DNA from: REEB481 sp964586595
GTDB lineage: Bacteria; Bacteroidota; Bacteroidia; NS11-12g; UBA955
DNA length: 64,000 bases
NCBI GenBank assembly: GCA_964586595.1
Contig: CAZPHB010000005.1
Coordinates: 62,001 to 126,000, forward strand
Reading direction: 5' to 3'
Position numbers and translations under genes: made by a program. Below the pieces are notes generated by a model that did not search any database, was not told where the DNA came from, and saw nothing but the letters and a program-made list of their open reading frames with translations. Below, piece after piece: positions 1-7,599 of the stretch. Positions within the stretch are counted from its first letter, which is position 1; each line of letters begins with the position of its first letter.

Positions 1-542
1 TTGAGGGTTTCGGGGTTGATGTTGATGAGTCGTAATTTTTCTTTCAGTGCGTTGAGACTCACGGACAAGGCTTTGAATTCCGACTTTGCCTGTTGCAGGC
101 TTTTCTCCGAACCGGCTCGGTTTTCTTGCAAAGCTTCCTGTCGGCGATACTCCAACTCAGCTTGTTCCAGTTTTACACGGGTAACCAGAAACTCTTCCTG
201 AAGCTGGATGTAGCGTTCATCCTGTAAGGTGGCCAGAACGCTGCCTTTTTGCACGGCCATGCCCGGAAGCAGTTTGGTCATCACCACATAGCCGCCCATG
301 GCTGCACTTACCGATATCAGGTTCTGCGGCGGAACTTCAACCGTGCCGCTTACGCGAATGCTGCCGCTCAGGGTTTTGAATTCAGGTTTGATGTAGGTGA
401 GCCCGGCCTGTTGCAGCTGTGCTTCTGTGAGGGTGAGTATTTCTTCTTTGGAACTTGGTTTTTCGGATGCCACGGGGGCAGGTGCCTGCCGACTGCAGGC
501 GCTTATGATACAGATCGCAGGGATCAAATAGAGATTTTTCAT
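1..542 (-). CDS. RND efflux periplasmic adaptor (CusB/HlyD family), C-terminus cut by window edge
   Basis: Membrane-fusion adaptor expected to link an inner-membrane RND pump to an outer-membrane channel in metal-ion export. The 180 visible residues begin MKNLYLIPAICIISACS, a lipoprotein signal with lipobox IISAC (lipidated Cys16). A barrel-sandwich (lipoyl-like) half follows around residues 65-105, then a charged, Leu/Glu-rich coiled-coil hairpin from about residue 110. The reading frame is open to the left edge, so the second lipoyl half, beta-barrel and membrane-proximal domains lie outside. The ATG sits 3 nt beyond the stop of the CusA-TolC gene, so the two are clearly co-transcribed. Metal specificity is not readable from this part. 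Confidence 0.88.
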   Translation of the reverse strand, partial: MKNLYLIPAICIISACSRQAPAPVASEKPSSKEEILTLTEAQLQQAGLTYIKPEFKTLSGSIRVSGTVEVPPQNLISVSAAMGGYVVMTKLLPGMAVQKGSVLATLQDERYIQLQEEFLVTRVKLEQAELEYRRQEALQENRAGSEKSLQQAKSEFKALSVSLNALKEKLRLININPETL

Positions 543-545
543 GTG

Positions 546-3500
546 TTACTGATTGTTGAGGTATTGAATCTGCAGGTTGATGCGGTTGTATTCCTTCACC
601 TGGTTGAGGTATTCCGATTGTACTTCGTTGAATTGCCGATACAGCATCAGCCATTCCAGGAAGTTGATGGCCCCTGCGCGCCATTGTGTTTGAGCGGCAG
701 CCAGGGCCTTGTTTGCCGAGGGAATCAGCACGTTTTGATAGTTGTTCAGTTTGCTCAGGATGTTTTGATAGGTGCGCAGGGCCTGAGTTCCCGCAGCGCG
801 CAGTTCCTGTTGCTGGCGTTGGAGGCGCAGCTGTTCCATATCCAACAAGGTTCCCGCAGCACGGATTCCGGAACTGCGTGCACCGCCCAGCAGTGAAATG
901 CCGATGCCCAGCTGCGCCGAACTGAATCGGTAACTGCCGGCGTAGAACCGGTTGTCCGCGCCAATTCCGCGAATGCTCATGTTGTTGTAGCCAAACCGCA
1001 GTTCCGGCAGGCGCTGATTTCTGGCCACCTGCAGGTTGCTGTGGGCCCATTGTTGCTGCAAGGCTGCTTTATGTATCAGCGGATGGCGGTGCAGGCGCAT
1101 GGTGTCAGGTAAAACGACCGGAGGTTCCAGCAAAAGGGGGCCGGGTTCAGGGTTGGCGGAAATGGGAATATTCAGCAGCAGGCCAAATCGGCTGCGTACC
1201 TGGATCAATTCGTTGTCCACTTCCAACAACCGGCTGCTGAGTTGACCTAGTTGCATTTCGGCGGAAGCCAGTTCCAGCGTGTTGCCTTCGCCTAGCCTTA
1301 GCCGAATGCCGGCAAGTGTAACTGCCTCACGCAGCAAGCTGTCGCTTTCCAACAATATTTTGCGGCTGGCTTCCAGCAACCGGATGTGGTAAAACAGTGC
1401 CGTAGCTGCCTGCTTCACATCCAGCGCACTGAGGCGCGCATCGGCTTCTGCCAAACGATATTCTGCCTGCAATAAGGCGCGTTTCTGCTGATACACCAGG
1501 GGTAAACTAAACGCCTGACTGATGCCGAAACGGCTGTCGGTATAGATGCTGTTGAACTGACCTGCCTCAAAGTTGAACTCCGTGGCCGGGATGTCACGGG
1601 CCATGCCCTGCAATTGTTCCCGGTACATGGTGTTCAGGCGGGCATGCTTCATCTCAAAGCTGTTTTTAATGGCTGAATCAAGGGCAGCCTGTAAGCTGAT
1701 GTTCCCCGCAGGCGCTTGGGCAAAAACACTTCCGCCGGACAGGCAAAGTAAAAGGACAACTTTCAGGGCTTTGTTGCCGCGGGCGTTGAAGCCTTGTTCG
1801 GAAAGGATGTACAGCAAGGGAAGCACAAACAGGGTAAGCAGGGTAGCAAGTAACAAGCCGCCAATCACCACCGTGGCCAATGGTCTTTGTACTTCAGCAC
1901 CGGCACCGCTGCTCAATGCCATGGGAAGGAAGCCGAGTGAAGCCACGGTGGCGGTCATCAGCACCGGTCTGAGGCGCAGGGCTGCGCCGCGCAACACGAT
2001 GTGGGCCAGGTTGTTCAATCCGGATGCTTTCAGGCGATTGAATTCCGCAATGAGCACGATGCCATTCAGTACGGCTACGCCGAACAGGGCAATAAAACCC
2101 ACGCCGGCGCTGATGCTGAAAGGCAGTCCGCGCAGCGACAGCAGGAATACACCGCCGATGGCCGACAACGGTATGGCTGTATAAATGAGTAAGCCTTGTT
2201 TTATGGAGCGGAAGGCGAAGTATAAAAGGATGAAGATGAGCAGCAGCGAAACAGGTACGGCGATGGACAGGCGTTGTTTGGCTTCTTCCAGATTTTCAAA
2301 TGCACCGCCGTAGGTCACGTAATAACCCGATGGAAGACGCAATTGCCGTTCGGTTTTTTGCTGCAATTCCTGAACAATGCTTTGCACATCTCGCCCGCGC
2401 ACATTGAACCCAACCACGATGCGTCGTTTGGCGTCTTCTCGTTGTATTTGGTTGGGACCGTTGACTACCCGAACATCTGCGACCTGGTGCAGCGGAATCT
2501 GAATTCCTGAAACGGTGGGAATCAGCAAATTGCCGATGTCTTCAGCCGTGCTTCTGGCATGGGCCGAAAGCCGTACCACCAATCCGAAGCGCCGTTCACC
2601 CTCATAAACTTTTCCGGCCTCCTGTCCGGCAAAGGCCGCATGAACGGTTCGGTTCAGCGCGGCAATGTCAAGGTTGTATTGCGCCAGCATTTCCCGTTTG
2701 TACCGAATAACCAGCTGAGGCATGCCTGTAATGGGTTCTACGTATAAGTCGGCTGCGCCGGAAACACCCTGAACCAGCGCACCTAGTTTTTCGGCGTAAG
2801 CCGCGAGCGTGTCGAGGTTTTCTCCGAAGATTTTACACACCACATCCTGCCTGGCGCCGGTCATCAGTTCATTGAAGCGCATCTGCACGGGAAATTGAAA
2901 TCCGGTGGTGATTCCGGGGATTTCGGAAAGTGTTTTTCCCATTTTTTCTGCGAGTTCAGGAAATCCTTTCGCGCTGGTCCACAGTTCTTTGTCCTTGAGG
3001 ATGACCATCAAATCCGCGGCTTCCATAGGCATGGGATCGGTAGGGACTTCACCACTTCCTATTTTGGTCACCACTTTTTCCACCTCAGGATAGGTTTTTA
3101 ACAAGTGTGCTGCGGCTTTTTGCGTGTATTCGATGCTGGTGTTCAGGTTGCTTCCGGTGAGCACTCGGGTATCAACGGCAAAATCTCCCTCTTCAAGTGC
3201 TGGGATAAATTCGCCACCCATGCGCGAAAGCAACACTATGGCCAGTAGGAACAATAAGCCCACACCACCCAAAACCAACTTCGGAAACCGTAAAACTCTG
3301 GCCAGCAGCAATTTATACTTCAAACTCAGCGCGTTCAGCCAGCGTTCTGCTCTGTTGGGTTGATGGCTTATTTTTTTGCTGAGGAGCAGTGCGCTCATCA
3401 TTGGGATGTAGGTCAATGAAAGCAAGAATGCGCCCAGCAAGGCGAATGCAACGGTTTGGGCCATGGGCTTGAACATTTTTCCTTCAATACCCTGCAAGGT

Positions 3501-4901
3501 GAATATGGGCAAATACACAATCAGGATGATGAGCTGACCGAACACCGCGCTGTTCATCATCCGGCCCGCGGAACGGTGTACGGTATCATCCATTTGAGCT
3601 GAACTCAATGTGTTCACGCCAACGAAGCGCCTGCTGTGCGACAGGCTGTGCATCACTGCTTCAACAATAATCACTGCGCCATCAACGATGAGCCCGAAGT
3701 CCAGCGCGCCCAGACTCATCAGGTTGCCGCTCACGCCGAAGGCGTTCATCATGAAGACTGCGAACAACATGGACAGTGGAATAACAGAAGCTACCAGCAG
3801 GCCGGCGCGCAGTTGCCCGAGAAACAAAACCAGGATAAACACCACGATCAGGGCGCCTTCCAGCAGGTTTTGTTCTACGGTTCCGATGGCGTGGTTCACC
3901 ATTTTCGTGCGGTCCAGGAAGGGTTCGATTTCCACCCCTTCGGGAAGGGTTTTCCTGATCTGTTCGATGCGCGCTTTTACTTTTTGAATCACATCGCTGC
4001 TGTTGGCACCTTTCAGCATCATCACCACGGCGCCGGCCGCTTCCCCCTGGTCGTTGTAGCAAATAGCACCAAAGCGGGTGGCATGACCTTCCTGCACCGT
4101 GCCGATGTCGCTGATCAGGATGGGCCTACCGCCAGATGTGTTCTTGATGGGGATGGCGGCAATGTCTTCCTTCGTTCCGATCAGCCCTTCGCTGCGGATG
4201 AACAACACAGTCGGGCCTTTCTCAATGTAGGCGCCGCCGGTATTTTCATTGTTGCTGTTCAGGGCATCGAATACCTCGTTGATATTCACCTGCAGAGCCT
4301 GCAAGCGTGCAGGATCCACGGCCACTTCGTATTGCTTCAGCTTCCCGCCAAAGCTGCTTACTTCAGCTACGCCTGCTACGCCCAACAGTTGCCTTCGCAC
4401 CAGCCAATCCTGGATGGTGCGGAGTTCTGTGGCATCGTAACGCTGCTCGAAGCCGGGTTTTGCCTTTACCACGTATTGGTAAATCTCCCCGAGTCCGGTA
4501 GAAATGGGACCCAGTTCGGGATTTCCTACGCCTTCCGGGATTTCTGCGCGCACCTGTTGCAGGCGCTCTGCCACCTGCTGACGTGCCCAGTATAAATCCG
4601 TTTCGTCGTTAAATACAATCGTAATGAGCGAAAGACCAAAGCGGGAAAAGCTTCTGATTTCTTTAATTCCGCTGATGTTGCTGTTGGCCTGTTCAATAGG
4701 GAAGGTGACCAGACGTTCAATATCTCCGGCACCCAAACTGGGCGCCACGGTGATGACCTGCACCTGGTTGTCGGTAATGTCTGGCACGGCATCTATGGGA
4801 AGCCGGCGCAGTTCGTAAACGCCCAGACCAATCAGGGCCAGGGTGAATAGTCCTATGATGAGTTTGTTCCGAATGGAAAAACCAATGATTTGTTGCAGCA
4901 T
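546..4901 (-). CDS. CusA/CzcA-type heavy-metal RND pump fused to a TolC-like outer membrane factor
   Basis: Proton-driven export of a heavy-metal cation (Cu/Ag, Co/Zn/Cd or similar). At 1451 aa it is about 400 residues longer than a normal HME-RND pump. Residues 1 to about 1040 are a full RND transporter: N-terminal TM1 (IGLFTLALIGLGVYEL), porter and docking domains, and a TM4 proton-relay motif DFGLIVDGAVIIVEA with Asp near residue 404, as in CusA. After TM12 (about 1020-1040) comes a basic and hydrophobic stretch ending SVFAQAPAG (about 1044-1063) that looks like a signal peptide. The remaining 390 residues are a TolC/OEP-type coiled-coil outer-membrane factor. No methionine occurs at the junction, so an independent start is unlikely. 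Fused pumps of this size are known in Bacteroidota. How the barrel part reaches the outer membrane is inference (possibly signal peptidase cleavage). Confidence 0.92.
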   Translation of the reverse strand: MLQQIIGFSIRNKLIIGLFTLALIGLGVYELRRLPIDAVPDITDNQVQVITVAPSLGAGDIERLVTFPIEQANSNISGIKEIRSFSRFGLSLITIVFNDETDLYWARQQVAERLQQVRAEIPEGVGNPELGPISTGLGEIYQYVVKAKPGFEQRYDATELRTIQDWLVRRQLLGVAGVAEVSSFGGKLKQYEVAVDPARLQALQVNINEVFDALNSNNENTGGAYIEKGPTVLFIRSEGLIGTKEDIAAIPIKNTSGGRPILISDIGTVQEGHATRFGAICYNDQGEAAGAVVMMLKGANSSDVIQKVKARIEQIRKTLPEGVEIEPFLDRTKMVNHAIGTVEQNLLEGALIVVFILVLFLGQLRAGLLVASVIPLSMLFAVFMMNAFGVSGNLMSLGALDFGLIVDGAVIIVEAVMHSLSHSRRFVGVNTLSSAQMDDTVHRSAGRMMNSAVFGQLIILIVYLPIFTLQGIEGKMFKPMAQTVAFALLGAFLLSLTYIPMMSALLLSKKISHQPNRAERWLNALSLKYKLLLARVLRFPKLVLGGVGLLFLLAIVLLSRMGGEFIPALEEGDFAVDTRVLTGSNLNTSIEYTQKAAAHLLKTYPEVEKVVTKIGSGEVPTDPMPMEAADLMVILKDKELWTSAKGFPELAEKMGKTLSEIPGITTGFQFPVQMRFNELMTGARQDVVCKIFGENLDTLAAYAEKLGALVQGVSGAADLYVEPITGMPQLVIRYKREMLAQYNLDIAALNRTVHAAFAGQEAGKVYEGERRFGLVVRLSAHARSTAEDIGNLLIPTVSGIQIPLHQVADVRVVNGPNQIQREDAKRRIVVGFNVRGRDVQSIVQELQQKTERQLRLPSGYYVTYGGAFENLEEAKQRLSIAVPVSLLLIFILLYFAFRSIKQGLLIYTAIPLSAIGGVFLLSLRGLPFSISAGVGFIALFGVAVLNGIVLIAEFNRLKASGLNNLAHIVLRGAALRLRPVLMTATVASLGFLPMALSSGAGAEVQRPLATVVIGGLLLATLLTLFVLPLLYILSEQGFNARGNKALKVVLLLCLSGGSVFAQAPAGNISLQAALDSAIKNSFEMKHARLNTMYREQLQGMARDIPATEFNFEAGQFNSIYTDSRFGISQAFSLPLVYQQKRALLQAEYRLAEADARLSALDVKQAATALFYHIRLLEASRKILLESDSLLREAVTLAGIRLRLGEGNTLELASAEMQLGQLSSRLLEVDNELIQVRSRFGLLLNIPISANPEPGPLLLEPPVVLPDTMRLHRHPLIHKAALQQQWAHSNLQVARNQRLPELRFGYNNMSIRGIGADNRFYAGSYRFSSAQLGIGISLLGGARSSGIRAAGTLLDMEQLRLQRQQQELRAAGTQALRTYQNILSKLNNYQNVLIPSANKALAAAQTQWRAGAINFLEWLMLYRQFNEVQSEYLNQVKEYNRINLQIQYLNNQ

Positions 4902-4994
4902 GTTATTTGAAATAAATAATCCTCTTTAAAGGGAAGGATTTTACCCTTGCGGCCAAAAAAAAACGGCCTTAAAACGCCTTGAAAAACAATTTTT

Positions 4995-5363
4995 TTAGCT
5001 GTGGCGCGGAGGTTGCCAAATCATGGTGCGCACCCCTGCACGCAGTGGTGCCGATTCCCTCGGGATGTCATTGTTCCTCAGGGTTGTTGGCGGAATGATC
5101 AGGTCCAGGCTGTTTGGTAACGGCGCAGCAATGCTGAACAATTTCGCGCATTCCAGATGGGATTTAAACGGAAGCTGACGGTCTTCTTCATTGGCACCGT
5201 CCTGATGCTGTTGGCTGTAATGAATCAATATGAAATCGCCAATGCTCAGCTCGTTGTGCGCTTTCTTGTGTTCCAGGTAATGATTGACCAGCAAAGGCAG
5301 GCGCAGCAGTTGACCGAACTCCGTACCCGAGAGCGAAAAAACCAACAGGAGCAATATGTGCAC
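4995..5363 (-). CDS. Small signal-anchored protein upstream of CusA
   Basis: About 122 aa. A hydrophobic N-terminus (HILLLLVFSLSG) is followed by GQLLRLPLLVNHYLEHK and a later LPFKSH segment; I recognise this pattern from small uncharacterised proteins encoded just before CusA-type pumps in Bacteroidota. A role in metal efflux or sensing is inferred from position only. The start is uncertain: the drawn start is a GTG, and the frame stays open upstream through TKKHKFALLNKR to the TGA of the DUF1801 gene without any ATG, so either GTG/CTG is used or a rarer start. It lies between DUF1801 (42 nt upstream) and cusA (93 nt downstream) on the same strand. Confidence 0.6.
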   Translation of the reverse strand: MHILLLLVFSLSGTEFGQLLRLPLLVNHYLEHKKAHNELSIGDFILIHYSQQHQDGANEEDRQLPFKSHLECAKLFSIAAPLPNSLDLIIPPTTLRNNDIPRESAPLRAGVRTMIWQPPRHS

Positions 5364-5405
5364 ACGCTTGTTCAGTAGGGCGAATTTATGTTTTTTAGTG
5401 ATGCA

Positions 5406-5768
5406 TCATTTCTTTTTGGTGTGCAGCACAGCTTCTTTCCTGAATAAAATCATCCGGGTAATCAATGCCTCAGGCAAAGGTGCATCCAAAGGGAATTGCA
5501 CGGCGCCTTTCGAGGTTTTATAGGGAAGTAGTTCGGTTGCGAATACGCGCATGGGTTCTGCCGTGGGGTAAAACCCGACATGTGATTTCCAGCCTGCATA
5601 ATACACCAGCACCTTCTGCCATTTCAATGCGGGCATTCCGTAGCTGATGCATTCTTCGGCCTCGGGAACCGCCGCCCGGATGATGTTGCGCAGTTCCAGA
5701 AGTTTGCCTTTAACCGGCTGTGGAAAGCCGTTGATATACGCAGTGATGGCAGATTCGGCGTTTGACAT
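5406..5768 (-). CDS. DUF1801 domain protein
   Basis: 120 aa, the usual size for stand-alone DUF1801 (YdhG/iron-chaperone-like fold) proteins. Recognisable segments are the N-terminal helix with ITAYINGFP, the EAEECISYGMPALKW core and the VGFYPTAEP strand, ending in a basic tail HTKKK. It has no signal peptide and no membrane segment, so it is cytoplasmic. Function is not established for the family; some members are described as iron-related (frataxin-like fold), and the CusA genes immediately downstream make a metal link possible, but this is inference. Lies 27 nt after the antitoxin gene on the same strand. Confidence 0.85.
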   Translation of the reverse strand: MSNAESAITAYINGFPQPVKGKLLELRNIIRAAVPEAEECISYGMPALKWQKVLVYYAGWKSHVGFYPTAEPMRVFATELLPYKTSKGAVQFPLDAPLPEALITRMILFRKEAVLHTKKK

Positions 5769-5795
5769 GTGGTGATGCGCTGATTTTTAAGTCAA

Positions 5796-6134
5796 TCAGA
5801 TCAATTTTACGAATTGGTCTTCAAGTTTTACGTTGAAATGGATTTCGGCCTTTAATGCCCTGAATACTTTTAGGATGGTGTCTATAGTTGCGCTGTTTGC
5901 GCTGGTCTCAAGCTTGGAAATCTGAGCTTTTTTTACGCCTACAAGTTTACCCAATTCTTCTTGGGTGAGTTTTCTTTCCAGTCTGGCAGATTTAATCATC
6001 TTACCTAATACATCCATGCGCAATTCATATTCGTATTCATCTCGTGTTGCAGTCCCGATCTTGCCGATATATCGGTCTTTCATTTCTTCAAGGCTGCTTG
6101 TTTTTTGCGTTTTAATCGTCATACTTTCTGGCAT
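5796..6134 (-). CDS. HigA-type antitoxin (XRE helix-turn-helix)
   Basis: 112 aa with an XRE-family helix-turn-helix at about residues 48-100 (IKSARLERKLTQEELGKLVG then KKAQISKLET). The N-terminal 45 residues are a charged extension containing the segment EEMKDRYIGKIGTATRDEY. Expected to bind and neutralise the toxin encoded just upstream and to repress the operon. Its ATG lies directly beside the toxin stop codon (no intervening base), typical of toxin-first HigBA modules. A second ATG four codons in is possible. Confidence 0.85.
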   Translation of the reverse strand: MPESMTIKTQKTSSLEEMKDRYIGKIGTATRDEYEYELRMDVLGKMIKSARLERKLTQEELGKLVGVKKAQISKLETSANSATIDTILKVFRALKAEIHFNVKLEDQFVKLI

Positions 6135-6467
6135 TTATTTGTTCTCGAAGTATTGTATTCTCAGTTTTTCAGCCCGTTCTATTTCATTCAACGGTGTCTT
6201 ATCTGTTTTTTTGATGAAGCCATGGGTTGCCAATACCAAAGTGTTCTTTTGTTCTGACTTATCCCAGAATGCAAGGAGTCTGATTTGAAGCCCTCCGTAT
6301 TTGATGCGAAATTCCCAGATGTCTTGTCTGAGTTTTTTAAACAATCTGACGTCATTTGTTTGTTCAGCCAGGTCAATGTTGTACAGTATTTTCTTGATTG
6401 TTTTGGGATTGAATTGGGAAATAAAATACTCTGCCTCGGGCAAAAATGAAGTTTCAAAAAAACGCAT
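6135..6467 (-). CDS. HigB/RelE-superfamily toxin (phage-derived Gp49-like)
   Basis: Predicted mRNA interferase of the RelE/ParE fold. The ATG at 6467 gives 110 aa starting MRFFETSFLPEAEYF, which fits family starts; a longer reading to 6566 adds 33 atypical residues and crosses the promoter-like box at 6491-6498. Family features seen are KKLRQDIWEFRIKYGG (basic strand-turn), IRLLAFWD, and THGFIKKTDKTPLNEIERA near the C-terminus. Forms a two-gene module with the adjacent antitoxin. Lower G+C than most of the window, consistent with a mobile module, though by eye only. Confidence 0.86.
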   Translation of the reverse strand: MRFFETSFLPEAEYFISQFNPKTIKKILYNIDLAEQTNDVRLFKKLRQDIWEFRIKYGGLQIRLLAFWDKSEQKNTLVLATHGFIKKTDKTPLNEIERAEKLRIQYFENK

Positions 6468-6490
6468 AAATAAACCATCATAAAGAAGCT

Positions 6491-6498
6491 CAAATCTA
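6491..6498 (-). promoter_or_regulatory. -7 box TAGATTTG of the toxin-antitoxin module
   Basis: Read on the minus strand the box is TAGATTTG, a full match to the Bacteroidota -7 consensus TAnnTTTG, 23 nt before the toxin ATG. No TTTG at the expected -33 distance is visible (one lies only 11 nt upstream). Confidence 0.4.
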
Positions 6499-6572
6499 AC
6501 AATAGTTTCCAAATAAAGAAACTTTACCTGATTTTTTTTGAATTTTAGACTGGTTAGAGCCACCAACTTCCC

Positions 6573-7286
6573 TCAGAACCTTTTCCTGATCCACGCAGGC
6601 AGCAGATTCAGCAGGCCGGCCACCAGCCACCAGCGTCCCGGAACATAGCCGATGTCGTGGTGCTGTTCTATGTGTTTGTATATGGTTTTGGCAGCTTGTG
6701 CAGCGCTCACCGGCCAGAACAACTTTTTCCCTTCGGTCATGCCCGTGGTCACAAATCCGGGGCGGATGTCGGTGATGTAAATCGGCTTTCCGGAATGGAA
6801 AGCCTTCTGCCTCAAGCTTTCCAGGTAGTTAATCTGGTATGATTTGGCAGCGTGGTAGGCAGGTGCTTTATGGTAGCCAAACAGCCCTGCCATGGAACTG
6901 ATGCACACAAAATGTCCGTGCTCTTGTTGCTCAAAATAGCGCCAGGCAAAGTCGGCCACGGTGGTAAAGGCCAGCACATTCACTTGGTTGGCTCGGTTTT
7001 GTATTTCGGCGGGCTGGCCGCGGTTGAGCTGTCCGATGCCGGCGCTGTACACGATGCAGTCAATGGGTCCGAAACCGGACAGGAGGGCGTTTAGTTCCAG
7101 GGTCGCATCGGACGAAGCGGCGTCAAAAAAGGCAGCACTCAGGCCGCGTAATTGTTCTGTGTTGAGTTTGGCAATCTGCTTGGGTTCGATGCCGGTGGTC
7201 AGCACCTCTTGTCCGGCCGCGCACATGACACGGGCCAGGGCTTCGCCAATCCCGGAGCTTCCGCCAATGATTAATGCCCGTTTCAC
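6573..7286 (-). CDS. Short-chain dehydrogenase/reductase
   Basis: 237-aa classical SDR oxidoreductase. The NAD(P)-binding glycine motif GGSSGIG is at residues 8-14, the YSAG segment near residue 82, the catalytic Ser in CISSMAG, and the YHAAK catalytic pair near residue 145. The last 20 residues (LVAGLLNLLPAWIRKRF) are hydrophobic and could associate with membrane. Substrate unknown. Start is a GTG, 5 nt after a TAGTTTTG box. Same strand as the toxin-antitoxin pair, with about 105 nt between. Confidence 0.9.
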   Translation of the reverse strand: MKRALIIGGSSGIGEALARVMCAAGQEVLTTGIEPKQIAKLNTEQLRGLSAAFFDAASSDATLELNALLSGFGPIDCIVYSAGIGQLNRGQPAEIQNRANQVNVLAFTTVADFAWRYFEQQEHGHFVCISSMAGLFGYHKAPAYHAAKSYQINYLESLRQKAFHSGKPIYITDIRPGFVTTGMTEGKKLFWPVSAAQAAKTIYKHIEQHHDIGYVPGRWWLVAGLLNLLPAWIRKRF

Positions 7287-7291
7287 AAGTT

Positions 7292-7299
7292 CAAAACTA
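7292..7299 (-). promoter_or_regulatory. -7 box TAGTTTTG of the SDR gene
   Basis: TAGTTTTG on the minus strand matches TAnnTTTG and ends 5 nt before the GTG start. It would give an almost leaderless mRNA and supports GTG at 7286 as the start. Confidence 0.4.
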
Positions 7300-7584
7300 A
7301 TTTATGAGCGGGCAACCGGGCGGCGCCCTTCCTAAATTGCCAAGGCGGCTTCCCGGGTTGCCGATTGGGCACTGCTGGTTGCAGTTATGTTCAAGACCAA
7401 CTTTCGGTGTTGGCATGCGGATAAATTCTCGATGTTCTTTATGGTATTTGACCCCGCTTCCAGGATGTTTGCCGCAGCCGCAGCATTGCACGAAGCTGCG
7501 CCCCGAGACTGGAGGCGCGGAGCGGTGCGCAGCACGGAACCCGGAAGGCGAGGATCAGGCGCCATGAAAAACAGGGCAGCGGTT
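7300..7584. other. GC-rich intergenic stretch with inverted repeats
   Basis: Between the divergent SDR and gpmI genes. It holds the inverted pair GGCAACC (7311-7317) / GGTTGCC (7356-7362), a small GGGC-GGC-GCCC hairpin inside it, and a second pair GCTGCGC (7495-7501) / GCGCAGC (7527-7533). Reading frames cross it in several frames without recognisable protein content. I see no gene here; a structured leader or old repeat remnant is possible. Confidence 0.3.
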
Positions 7585-7592
7585 TACCTTTG
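7585..7592 (+). promoter_or_regulatory. -7 box TACCTTTG of gpmI
   Basis: TACCTTTG, a full TAnnTTTG match, ends 7 nt before the ATG at 7600. No clear -33 TTTG. Supports the start at 7600 rather than the in-frame upstream ATGs. Confidence 0.5.
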
Positions 7593-7599
7593 CAGCTTC

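Noticed and set aside
3636..4595. 319-codon frame on the plus strand inside the CusA gene
   Set aside because: Antisense shadow of a strong coding region; residues are dominated by the reversed codon pattern (His/Gln/Gly-rich), with no signal, domain or promoter.
4941..4994. Nine-T run with GGCC palindrome between the small protein gene and cusA, considered as a terminator
   Set aside because: The stems are only 3-4 bp, and gene order suggests co-transcription with cusA; attenuation is possible but unsupported.
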